A stretch of 8,171 nucleotides of DNA. Source: an uncultured Alphaproteobacteria bacterium (GTDB lineage Bacteria; Pseudomonadota; Alphaproteobacteria; Rhizobiales; Aestuariivirgaceae). A program made the position numbers and the translations under genes. Where the stretch lies: NCBI GenBank assembly GCA_937868035.1, contig CALMLK010000155.1, positions 1 to 8,171 of the forward strand. Reading direction: 5' to 3'. Of the stretch, positions 1 through 6,079 are shown piece by piece (within the stretch, counting starts at the first letter, position 1; the number at the start of each line of letters is the position of its first letter). The notes beneath the pieces are model-generated. The model saw only the letters and a list, made by a program, of their open reading frames with translations. It was not told where the DNA came from and did no database searches.

Positions 1-114
1 CCCCGAAGGTCCCGTGAGGAACGAGAAAGCCCCCCGCTGCAGGCGAAAGCTCACCCCGTGCAGGATGTCCTGCCCCTTGGCATAGCGGAAGCCAACATCG
101 TCCAGTTCAAGCAT
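1..114 (-). CDS. ftsE: Cell division ATP-binding protein FtsE, N-terminal fragment (gene continues beyond the left edge)
   Basis: The first 38 residues of an ABC-type ATPase are visible, starting MLELDDVGFRY and ending at TGPSG, the beginning of the Walker A loop; the rest lies outside the window. In the family, FtsE is the cytoplasmic ATPase that pairs with the membrane protein FtsX and controls cell-wall hydrolases at the division septum. The ATG at 114-112 follows an AAGGGG ribosome binding site (plus-strand 117-122), so the start is well placed. Calling FtsE rather than another small ABC ATPase rests on the opening residues, including the Phe-Arg-Tyr motif followed by a short A-loop region, and on the neighbouring zinc-ribbon and hpt genes, an arrangement I recall from rhizobial chromosomes. 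LolD-like or amino-acid transport ATPases are the main alternatives. A CtrA-like box lies 24 bases upstream of the start. Confidence 0.8.
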   Translation of the reverse strand, partial: MLELDDVGFRYAKGQDILHGVSFRLQRGAFSFLTGPSG

Positions 115-137
115 GGCCCCTTTTGCCAGCCCCGTGC

Positions 138-152
138 TTAACCACGCGTTAA
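138..152. promoter_or_regulatory. Perfect CtrA-type binding site, TTAA-N7-TTAA
   Basis: TTAA at 138-141 and TTAA at 149-152 are separated by exactly seven bases, matching the full consensus box of the alphaproteobacterial cell-cycle regulator CtrA. The box sits in the 73-base gap between the divergent starts of ftsE (114) and the zinc-ribbon gene (188). For the rightward gene the second half-site would fall near a -35 position, which suits activation. For ftsE, whose ribosome binding site ends at 122, the box would overlap or lie just behind the promoter. The motif is seen directly; binding and its direction are inferred. Confidence 0.6.
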
Positions 153-169
153 CCGTAACCACGGGATAT

Positions 170-186
170 GTGGCTGGGTAAGCCAC
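170..186 (+). promoter_or_regulatory. Small hairpin abutting the start codon of the zinc-ribbon gene
   Basis: GTGGCT (170-175) and AGCCAC (181-186) are perfect inverted repeats around a five-base loop, GGGTA. The repeat ends one base before the ATG at 188. It occupies the place where a ribosome binding site would be, and the only purine-rich bases are in the loop. If transcribed, the stem could limit ribosome access or display the loop as the binding site. An in-frame TAA at 179-181 rules out any earlier start for the gene. Confidence 0.4.
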
Positions 187-187
187 C

Positions 188-898
188 ATGATTGTTCACT
201 GTCCCACTTGTTCCACGCGCCACGTGATGCCCGAAGCCCGTCTTGCCGGCGGTTCGGTTGCGATCTCGTGCAAGAATTGCGGCCAGCGCTGGACCGAGGT
301 GGAAACGATCGACATTCTCGATGTGCCCACGCCGAACCTGCCACGGGTGATCGACCACGACGACGCCCCCGAACGCGAGGCGCGGCGTCTGGGCGAAATG
401 GCCCGCGAGGCCGAGCGCCGCTACCGCGACGCCAGCGCCCGCCGGCAGCGCAGCCTGCGCAACTGGGCCGCCTATGCCGTCTTCTTCCTGGCGCCCATCA
501 TCACGCTGGGCCTCTTCCCGGAACAGGTGGTGCGGGCAGCGCCCGTCACCATCAAGGCCTATGAAAAGCTGGGCTTCGACATCAACATCTACGGCCTCGA
601 ATTGCGCCGCATCGAACGCCAGCATGCCATCGTCAACGGCACCCGTGTCCTCTCCGTGAAGGGCGACATCGTCAACATCAGCGGAGACATGCGCAAGCTG
701 CCCTGGCTCCGCTTTGCATTGGAAGATGACAGCGGTAAGGAGCTTTACACCTGGACGCTGGACACCGCCGCGCGGCCCCTGCGGCCTGGCGAATCGACGG
801 GTTTCACCACCCGGGTGCAGGCCCCGCCCGAAACATCCACACACCTCAAAATCCGTTTTGCAAAGGCGAGTGAAATCGGCGTAAATGGCGGATCATGA
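188..898 (+). CDS. Zinc-ribbon (MJ0042-type), single-pass membrane protein with a DUF3426-like C-terminal domain; function unknown
   Basis: The 236-residue protein starts with a zinc ribbon: Cys5-x2-Cys8 and Cys28-x2-Cys31, the second pair in SCKNCGQRW, typical of the MJ0042/zinc_ribbon_5 family. Residues about 60-92 are strongly charged, rich in Arg and Glu, and probably helical. A single membrane segment follows at about 93-110 (WAAYAVFFLAPIITLGLF). The rest (about 125-232) resembles DUF3426: a beta-rich region with VNGTRVLSVKGDIVNISG and later the pattern LRPGESTGF. The positive charge before the membrane segment places the zinc ribbon in the cytoplasm and the C-terminal domain in the periplasm. 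An in-frame stop at 179-181 fixes the ATG as the first possible start. The gene overlaps hpt by four bases (ATGA), so the two are probably co-translated. No function is established; domain layout is seen or recognised, topology is inferred. Confidence 0.85.
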   Translation: MIVHCPTCSTRHVMPEARLAGGSVAISCKNCGQRWTEVETIDILDVPTPNLPRVIDHDDAPEREARRLGEMAREAERRYRDASARRQRSLRNWAAYAVFFLAPIITLGLFPEQVVRAAPVTIKAYEKLGFDINIYGLELRRIERQHAIVNGTRVLSVKGDIVNISGDMRKLPWLRFALEDDSGKELYTWTLDTAARPLRPGESTGFTTRVQAPPETSTHLKIRFAKASEIGVNGGS

Positions 899-1437
899 GC
901 CTTACGATCGACGGGCATCGCATCGATGTCCTTTTCTCCGACACGGAAATCCGCGCCCGCATCAATGAACTGGCCGGCGAAATTGCCGCCCGCAATCCGC
1001 ACCGCCTGCTGGTCGTACCGGTGCTCAAGGGCAGCTTCATTTTCGCCGCCGACCTCATCCGCGCCATGCACCACGCCGGCCATTCGCCCGAGGTGGATTT
1101 CATGATCCTCGCCAGCTATCGCGAAGGCACACGTTCCTCCGGCAAGGTCGACGTGCTGCGCGACATCGAATCGGTGGTGAAGGACCGCGATGTGCTGCTG
1201 GTCGACGACATTCTCGAATCAGGCCGCACGCTGGCCTTCGCCAAGGATCTGCTCGCCGCCCGCGGCGCGCGCCAGGTGATGAGCTGCGTGCTGCTCGACA
1301 AGCCCGGCCACCTCGCCGCCAACATCAAGTCGGACTTCAAGGGCTTCGATTGCCCCGACAAGTTCGTCGTCGGCTACGGCATGGACATGGCGCACCAGTT
1401 CCGCGAACTGCCCTTCGTCGGCCATGTTGTGAAGTAG
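895..1437 (+). CDS. hpt: Hypoxanthine phosphoribosyltransferase
   Basis: This 180-residue cytoplasmic enzyme of purine salvage joins hypoxanthine (and usually guanine) to PRPP, giving IMP or GMP. The PRPP-binding signature VLLVDDILESGRTL lies at residues 100-113, with the paired acids Asp104-Asp105. Other family landmarks are present: LKGS at 44-47, Ser74-Tyr75 in the flexible loop, Lys136 in LLDKP, and Phe157-Val158 plus Asp164 around the purine pocket. The length is normal for bacterial HPRT. The ATG overlaps the stop of the zinc-ribbon gene as ATGA, implying translational coupling, so hpt expression probably depends on the promoter before position 188. The stop lies 18 bases from the stop of the convergent SRPBCC gene. 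Xanthine or guanine preference cannot be read from the sequence, but the general assignment is secure. Confidence 0.95.
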   Translation: MSLTIDGHRIDVLFSDTEIRARINELAGEIAARNPHRLLVVPVLKGSFIFAADLIRAMHHAGHSPEVDFMILASYREGTRSSGKVDVLRDIESVVKDRDVLLVDDILESGRTLAFAKDLLAARGARQVMSCVLLDKPGHLAANIKSDFKGFDCPDKFVVGYGMDMAHQFRELPFVGHVVK

Positions 1438-1455
1438 CGGCGTCAGTCCCGGACT

Positions 1456-1929
1456 TCACCCCTCCGCCGCCAGAAGCGCATCCAGCTGCGCGAACTGTTC
1501 AGGCGTCGACCCCTCCGTGCCGGGACCGGATTCATCGAGCGCTTCCTTTGATGGATAGAGTTCACGCAGCACCAGATGCGTGCGGCCATCCTTTTCCGTG
1601 AAGGTAACGGTGGTGACGGCGCCATCTGTGCCTTCATCGTTCGTCCACACGAGCCGGGCATTGGGAATCACCTCCAGGTAACGCCCGAAGAAGGCCATGC
1701 CTTCCGTCCCCTCATGTCCGAAGATCACGCGATAGCTGCCATCGCTGCGGACATCCATCTCGCACGACAACATCTTCACGCCCATGGATGCAGGTGCCCA
1801 CCAGCGCTGGAACTGCGACGGTGTCGTCCAGGCCTTGAAGACCGTGCGCACCGGCGCATCGAAACTTCGCGTCACCACAAGTTCACGATCGGAGGCGCGC
1901 GCGACATTCGTATCTGTTTCTGTGGCCAC
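1456..1929 (-). CDS. SRPBCC/AHSA1-family (START-like fold) protein
   Basis: The 157-residue protein carries the AHSA1-like signature near its N-terminus: RSFDAPVRTVFKAWTTP at about 21-37, followed by FQRWWAP at 40-46. Later come a strand-rich core with SDGSYRVIFGHEG and FFGRYLEVIPNARLVWT, and a C-terminal helix (TPEQFAQLDALL). This fold makes a deep hydrophobic cavity; members bind varied small ligands or, as in Aha1, partner proteins, and the ligand here is unknown. I place the start at GTG (1929-1927) because a strong AGGAGAAG ribosome binding site lies about 6 bases upstream. The frame stays open to an ATG at 2061, but those 44 extra residues are Pro/Arg/Ser-rich and unlike the family. The gene points toward hpt with only 18 bases between stops. 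A TTGACT (minus strand, plus-strand 2056-2061) could be a -35 element, but I see no convincing -10. Confidence 0.85.
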   Translation of the reverse strand: MATETDTNVARASDRELVVTRSFDAPVRTVFKAWTTPSQFQRWWAPASMGVKMLSCEMDVRSDGSYRVIFGHEGTEGMAFFGRYLEVIPNARLVWTNDEGTDGAVTTVTFTEKDGRTHLVLRELYPSKEALDESGPGTEGSTPEQFAQLDALLAAEG

Positions 1930-2078
1930 CGGCCTTCTCCTTGCGTTGGGATGATCGACGGCTGGAACAGGCGAGTTCACCAGCAGTCTCGGTGGCGATG
2001 GTAACGCCAAATCGGGCCTTTTCGAGAAAGTGCAAAAAGATTCAGCGGAAAGGCCAGTCAACAGTGAAGAGATTGAAA

Positions 2079-2102
2079 CGCCGCGGCTGCACCTCTGCGG
2101 CG
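2079..2102 (-). terminator. Weak terminator candidate after the TIGR02302 gene
   Basis: Read on the minus strand, CGCCGC and GCGGCG form a six-pair GC stem around a 12-base loop, followed by TTTC. It starts 14 bases beyond the stop codon of the upstream gene, where an operon terminator would be expected. The T tract is short and broken and the loop is long, so this is only a candidate; Rho-dependent ending or read-through into the SRPBCC gene are equally possible. Confidence 0.25.
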
Positions 2103-2115
2103 AGGCGGGGTGACA

Positions 2116-4635
2116 TCAATACAACCCGCGCAGAAGCCGCTCGATGTAGCTGCGCTCGCTGTCGGTGAGGCCTTGCTCGTTGGACTTGGCGCGCAGCGTT
2201 TCAAGAATTTCCCGCGCCCGCTTCATCGCCTGTTCCGTGGGCAGGATGTTTTCGTCCGGGCCATCGTCAGGATTATGCGTGGCGCGCGGACGCCCCAGCG
2301 GATCGTCCTTGCCGCCACGGCCCTCGCCATCGCGGGCATCGCTCTCGGCCTGGCCCTGGCCGTTCTCGCGCATCTGCTGGGCCAATTTTCCGGCGCCCTT
2401 GCGCAACTGGTCCAGCGCCTCGCCCTGGTCACGGAGCGCACCGTCGCGGTCGCCATTGCGCAGACCTTCTTCAGCCTGCCGCATCGCCCGGTTTGCTTCG
2501 CCGAGTTCGCCGGGCACCTGGCCCATGCCCTGGCCCATCAGGTCATCGAGCATCTGCTGGAGATCGCGCTGGCGGTCGGCGAGGCCACCCATGCCGTTGC
2601 CGGGGCCCTTGCCACGGTTGCCTTCCTCGCCCTGCTGGCCCTGTTCGCCCATCTGGCCTTCGCCACCGTCCTGCGGTTCGCCAGGCTCACGCATCGTGTC
2701 GTCCATCAGGCCCTGCTGGCGTTTCATCATGTCGCCAAGCTGGTCCATCATCTGGCCCATGTCGTCATTGCCCTGCGCCTGCTGTCCGCCGGGCTGCAAG
2801 TTCTGCAACAGCTTGTCGAGTTCGTTGAGAAGCTGTTCCGCCATCTCGCGCGAGCCGCCCTTGGCGAGGTCTTCGAGCGCATCCATCATCTTCTGCAGGT
2901 CCTCGGGCGTCACCATGCGGCCCTGCTGGTTTTGCGGCGAACGCTGCAGCGTGCCGTCCTTCATGCGCCGCTCCGCTTCCTTGCGCATGGCCTGCATGTA
3001 GCGGTCCATGGCGTCGCGCATCTTGTTCATGAGTTCGGCGATGCGTTCGGGCGGCGCGCCATCCTGCAACGCCTTCTCAAGTTCCTTCTTCAGCGCCTGC
3101 AGTTCGCTCTTGGCATTTTCGAGCGATCCCTCCTCGATCGAGACGGCCACGTCCCACAGCCCGGCGACAACGGACTTCACGTCCTCATAGCCCGTCACAT
3201 TGCGCAGCCGCGACGCCAGCATGGCGATGGCCACGACATGGCCGCTGCGTTCCACCAGACCGTCGGGGTAAAGCATCAACGTATCAAGCGCATCGCCGAC
3301 ATCGGGCGAGCGTTCGGGGTAGAGGATGAGCTGCTTGCGCTGTTCGATGAGCGCCTGGGCCAGCGGCCGTACGAACTGGCGTTCGGGCAGCTGGAATGTC
3401 GCAGGAGCACTCTTTCCTTCCTGGCCTGCACCATCCTTCACGCTCAGCGTGAGGTTGACCGTAAGCCCCGCCCATCGATGCGAGGCAAGATCATTCGTCG
3501 ACTTGCCCGCTTCCTCGCGGGCATTGGGACGGCGCAATGCGAATTTCAATTCCGGTGGATCGAACAGGAACACGCCATTGCTTTCGAAGCCGGTGCCGCC
3601 CTCCTGCTCGTCGGCAAGTTCGATCTCGCCCGAAACGGAGCGCACCCCATAATCATCGCGCGCCAGCCATTCCGTCACCAGCGCACCCCGCGCTTCGCCC
3701 GTGGGCGGTTTGCTCAGCGTGATGGTGGGCGGCGCATCCGGGATGATTGCCAGCGGGTAGCGTGCGAGATCACGGCCCCCATCGCGCACCACGATGGTGA
3801 CGGGCCGTGTCAGCTTGTATTCCGCCGACAGCACACCGGCCTGGGGTGACGATGTCTTGATATCCTTGCCTCCGTCGAGTTCCGCGCCCGTGCTGTCAAG
3901 CAGCGCCAGCGTGGGCGTTCCAGCCCCCGCCACCCGCACCGTGAACAGTGACTGGTCCGGCACGTCGAGGTCGTTCCCGGCCGCGAGGCGTTCCGCCATG
4001 GACGGCGCCGACAGGAGGAGCGGCGGCTTTCCCGTATATCCCGGCGGCTTCAACCAGGCATCGAGCGTGAGCGGAACCGGGGCCACGGCAGGCGTCATTT
4101 GCGCTGCTTCACGCAGGTTGGAAGAGAGGCTGCCCGGTCCGAGCAGAAGCGCGGCTCCGGCAAGAAGCAGCACGGGCACGCGCAGGGCATGCGAATCGAA
4201 ACGCGCCCACGACGAGCGCGGCGGTGCGATGCGAATCTTGTCGAGGGCGAGAAGCTGGCGGCGCTGGTGTTCTTCCCACACGGCATCGCTCAGGGGGTCG
4301 AGGTATTCAGGTGCCAGTGCGTCATCGGAACCCGAGAGCGGCCGGTGCGTCACGGCGGAGGCCTGTTCCATGCGCCGCATGGCAACGAGGCGGCGCGGCC
4401 AGATCAGGCGGCCCAATCCGCGCAGCGAATAGAGGAACCCGGCCAGCAGGAGCGCTCCTGCGACGGCACGCAGCAGGAAGGGCAGCGAAGCCATGACACC
4501 GGAGGCAATGGCCGCCACCGCAATGCCCGCCATGAGGAACGGCCCGTACAACGCCTCCCACAGCCCCTCCCACAGCATGGCCAGCTGCTGCAGTGTGACT
4601 TTTCGCGAGAGGTGGCGCGGGCGGTTAACGGGCAT
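2116..4635 (-). CDS. TIGR02302/DUF4175-family membrane protein, low-complexity tail; function unknown
   Basis: This 839-residue protein has hydrophobic segments at about 33-51, 54-71 and 152-167, with Arg-rich stretches after the second one, so residues 72-151 are probably cytoplasmic and everything after about 168 periplasmic. Residues 191-203 hold the family-typical LDAWLKPPGYTGK. About 490-650 is predominantly helical and highly charged, likely coiled coil, and about 613-782 is rich in Gln, Gly, Met, Asp and Glu with tracts such as MGEQGQQGEEGNRGKGPG. It ends with a short helix, ERSYIERLLRGLY. TIGR02302 is a conserved alphaproteobacterial family without an established role. I chose ATG at 4635 because AGGCGG sits 8-11 bases before it; a GTG at 4641 would add two residues but lies on top of that site. 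It is the last gene of the argH-lysA run, 54 bases after lysA. Confidence 0.9.
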   Translation of the reverse strand: MPVNRPRHLSRKVTLQQLAMLWEGLWEALYGPFLMAGIAVAAIASGVMASLPFLLRAVAGALLLAGFLYSLRGLGRLIWPRRLVAMRRMEQASAVTHRPLSGSDDALAPEYLDPLSDAVWEEHQRRQLLALDKIRIAPPRSSWARFDSHALRVPVLLLAGAALLLGPGSLSSNLREAAQMTPAVAPVPLTLDAWLKPPGYTGKPPLLLSAPSMAERLAAGNDLDVPDQSLFTVRVAGAGTPTLALLDSTGAELDGGKDIKTSSPQAGVLSAEYKLTRPVTIVVRDGGRDLARYPLAIIPDAPPTITLSKPPTGEARGALVTEWLARDDYGVRSVSGEIELADEQEGGTGFESNGVFLFDPPELKFALRRPNAREEAGKSTNDLASHRWAGLTVNLTLSVKDGAGQEGKSAPATFQLPERQFVRPLAQALIEQRKQLILYPERSPDVGDALDTLMLYPDGLVERSGHVVAIAMLASRLRNVTGYEDVKSVVAGLWDVAVSIEEGSLENAKSELQALKKELEKALQDGAPPERIAELMNKMRDAMDRYMQAMRKEAERRMKDGTLQRSPQNQQGRMVTPEDLQKMMDALEDLAKGGSREMAEQLLNELDKLLQNLQPGGQQAQGNDDMGQMMDQLGDMMKRQQGLMDDTMREPGEPQDGGEGQMGEQGQQGEEGNRGKGPGNGMGGLADRQRDLQQMLDDLMGQGMGQVPGELGEANRAMRQAEEGLRNGDRDGALRDQGEALDQLRKGAGKLAQQMRENGQGQAESDARDGEGRGGKDDPLGRPRATHNPDDGPDENILPTEQAMKRAREILETLRAKSNEQGLTDSERSYIERLLRGLY

Positions 4636-4640
4636 TGTCA

Positions 4641-4664
4641 CCGCCTATTAGCACACCACGGCGG
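4641..4664 (-). promoter_or_regulatory. Inverted repeat pairing with the ribosome binding site of the TIGR02302 gene
   Basis: In the 54-base gap after lysA, minus-strand CCGCC (plus-strand 4664-4660) is complementary to GGCGG (4645-4641), which is part of the AGGCGG ribosome binding site for the ATG at 4635. The stem is only five GC pairs with a 14-base loop, so it could modestly mask the site and lower translation of the last gene relative to lysA. It may also be chance in GC-rich DNA. Confidence 0.25.
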
Positions 4665-4689
4665 AAATGTGTCGAAAAGGAAATTAATC

Positions 4690-5958
4690 TTACTCCTGCC
4701 AGGAGGCGAGCCGGTCCAGTCCGATCAATTCTTCGTAACTTTGCCGCGGACGGATCACCGACCAGCGGTTGCCCCGCACCATCACCTCGGGCACCAGCGG
4801 CCGCGAATTGTAGGTGCCGGACTGCACTGCACCATAGGCACCGGCCGTCATGATCGCCATCAGGTCGCCCGGCTCGAAGGATGGCAACCGCCGCGCCTTG
4901 GCAAAATAATCCCCCGATTCGCAGATGCCGCCCACCACGTCGGCCTCCACCATGTCGCCATGGCCGAGCTTTTCATCGACCGGCAGGATATCGTGGTGTG
5001 CATCGTAGAGCGTCGGGCGGATCAGGTCGTTCATCGCCCCATCCTGGATGATGAAGCGCCGCGCCTCGGTGTCCTTGCGATAGATGACCCGCGTCACCAG
5101 GATACCCGCATTGCCCACGAACATGCGGCCCGGCTCCAGCACCAGCTTGAGGCCGAGCGGCCCCAGCACGCGCTTGCACATGGCGCCATATTCATCCGGG
5201 TGCGGAGGAATATCATTGTCGCCACGGTAGGGCACGCCAAGTCCACCACCCAGATCGAGGTGCCGGATCGCGTGACCTTCCGCAAGCAGCTGCCGCGTCA
5301 GCTCGGCCATCAACGTGTAGGCTTTTTCAAATGGCGCAAGTTCGGTGATCTGACTGCCGATATGCATGTCGATGCCTGCCACATCAATTGCGGGCAGCGC
5401 CGCCGCGCGGGCATAAACCTCTGATGCGCGAAGATAGGGAATGCCGAACTTGTTGTCGGCCTTGCCTGTCGTGATCTTGGCATGCGTCCTGGCATCGACG
5501 TCGGGGTTGACGCGGATCGACACGCTGGCCCTCTGCCCCACCCGGTTGGCGACGGCCGAGAGCAGTTCCAGTTCCGGTTCCGACTCGACGTTGAAACAGG
5601 CAATGCCCTCCTTCAGCGCCAGCGCCATTTCCCGCGCCGTCTTGGCAACGCCCGAGAATACGATCTTGCGCGCCGGAACACCGGCGGCGAGCGCACGGCG
5701 CAATTCGCCCTCGCTCACCACGTCCATGCCCGCCCCCATCGCCGCCATGGTCTTGATCACGGCCTGGTTGGAGTTCGCTTTCATGGCATAGCAGATCATG
5801 TGGTCAGTGCCCGCAAAGGCGCTGTCCATCACCTGATAGTGCCGCTCCAGTGTCGCGTGGGAATAGCAATAGAACGGTGTGCCGACGTCACTTGCGATGA
5901 GGCGAAGGTCCACATCCTCCGCATGGAGGATACCGTCACGATAGGCGAAATGATGCAT
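4690..5958 (-). CDS. lysA: Diaminopimelate decarboxylase
   Basis: The 422-residue PLP enzyme of the fold-III (alanine racemase/ornithine decarboxylase-like) group decarboxylates meso-diaminopimelate to L-lysine, the last step of lysine synthesis, in the cytoplasm. The PLP Schiff-base lysine is Lys60 in YAMKAN. HIGSQI (199-204) supplies the His that stacks on PLP, GGGLG (237-241) and EPGR (275-278) bind the phosphate and substrate, and Cys346 in GGICESGD is the catalytic cysteine donated across the dimer. A conserved Tyr follows in TAGAYG. Length is normal. I use the ATG at 5958 (MHHFAYRDG), ten bases after the stop of the small lipoprotein gene. An in-frame ATG at 6039 would add 27 Arg/Pro/Ser-rich residues and overlap that lipoprotein gene in another frame. 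Tight spacing indicates cotranscription with argH. Confidence 0.97.
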   Translation of the reverse strand: MHHFAYRDGILHAEDVDLRLIASDVGTPFYCYSHATLERHYQVMDSAFAGTDHMICYAMKANSNQAVIKTMAAMGAGMDVVSEGELRRALAAGVPARKIVFSGVAKTAREMALALKEGIACFNVESEPELELLSAVANRVGQRASVSIRVNPDVDARTHAKITTGKADNKFGIPYLRASEVYARAAALPAIDVAGIDMHIGSQITELAPFEKAYTLMAELTRQLLAEGHAIRHLDLGGGLGVPYRGDNDIPPHPDEYGAMCKRVLGPLGLKLVLEPGRMFVGNAGILVTRVIYRKDTEARRFIIQDGAMNDLIRPTLYDAHHDILPVDEKLGHGDMVEADVVGGICESGDYFAKARRLPSFEPGDLMAIMTAGAYGAVQSGTYNSRPLVPEVMVRGNRWSVIRPRQSYEELIGLDRLASWQE

Positions 5959-5968
5959 GAAGAAGAAC

Positions 5969-6076
5969 TTACTGCTGGGTGAAGCTGGGCGGCGGTTCCG
6001 GATCGCCCCTGACGCCGCATCCGGCGAGCGACGAGGCAATCAGGGCGACAATCAGCGCCTGTTTCAGGAGGGTCAT
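5969..6076 (-). CDS. lptM: Small LptM-like lipoprotein (35 residues)
   Basis: A very short open reading frame fills the gap between argH and lysA. It starts with Lys5 and a hydrophobic run (ALIVALIASS), then the lipobox LAGC, with Cys20 as the predicted lipidated residue. The mature part has only 16 residues, CGVRGDPEPPPSFTQQ. The CGx(K/R)GxP opening resembles the LptM (YifL) family, also described as the short 'lipoprotein-attachment site' family; E. coli LptM assists maturation of the LPS translocon protein LptD in the outer membrane. The ATG lies three bases after the argH stop, with AAGGA ten bases upstream inside argH, and the stop is ten bases before lysA, so coupling to both is likely. 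Lipobox and spacing are seen; the LptM role is inferred from similarity and from the position next to lysA, which such genes often occupy. Confidence 0.82.
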   Translation of the reverse strand: MTLLKQALIVALIASSLAGCGVRGDPEPPPSFTQQ

Positions 6077-6079
6077 GGC

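Noticed and set aside
149..844. 231-codon open frame on the minus strand
   Set aside because: It is antisense to the zinc-ribbon gene, which has clear cysteine pairs and a membrane segment. The antisense product shows only composition typical of a shadow frame.
1437..1470. Possible bidirectional terminator between hpt and the SRPBCC gene
   Set aside because: GCGGCG (1437-1442) and CGCCGC (1465-1470) can pair, but the loop is 22 bases, there is no T tract on either strand, and the right arm is inside the SRPBCC coding region.
1930..2115. Small gene or RNA in the gap upstream of the SRPBCC gene
   Set aside because: Frames here are short extensions of neighbouring shadows without ribosome binding sites, and no tRNA-like or riboswitch-like fold was seen. 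The gap is better read as promoter plus operon end.
2110..3849. 579-codon open frame on the plus strand
   Set aside because: It lies antisense to the TIGR02302 gene in GC-rich DNA. Its product is an implausible His/Leu/Ala/Arg-rich string that mirrors the low-complexity Gln/Met/Asp codons opposite, with no recognisable domain.
4099..5424. 441-codon open frame on the plus strand
   Set aside because: It runs antisense across the TIGR02302 and lysA genes and the gap between them. The product is His/Arg-rich without motifs, while the minus-strand frames are clear known proteins.
5959..6039. N-terminal extension of LysA to the ATG at 6039
   Set aside because: The extra 27 residues are Arg/Pro/Ser-rich, do not resemble LysA, and overlap the lipoprotein gene in a different frame. 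The ATG at 5958 gives the normal family N-terminus.
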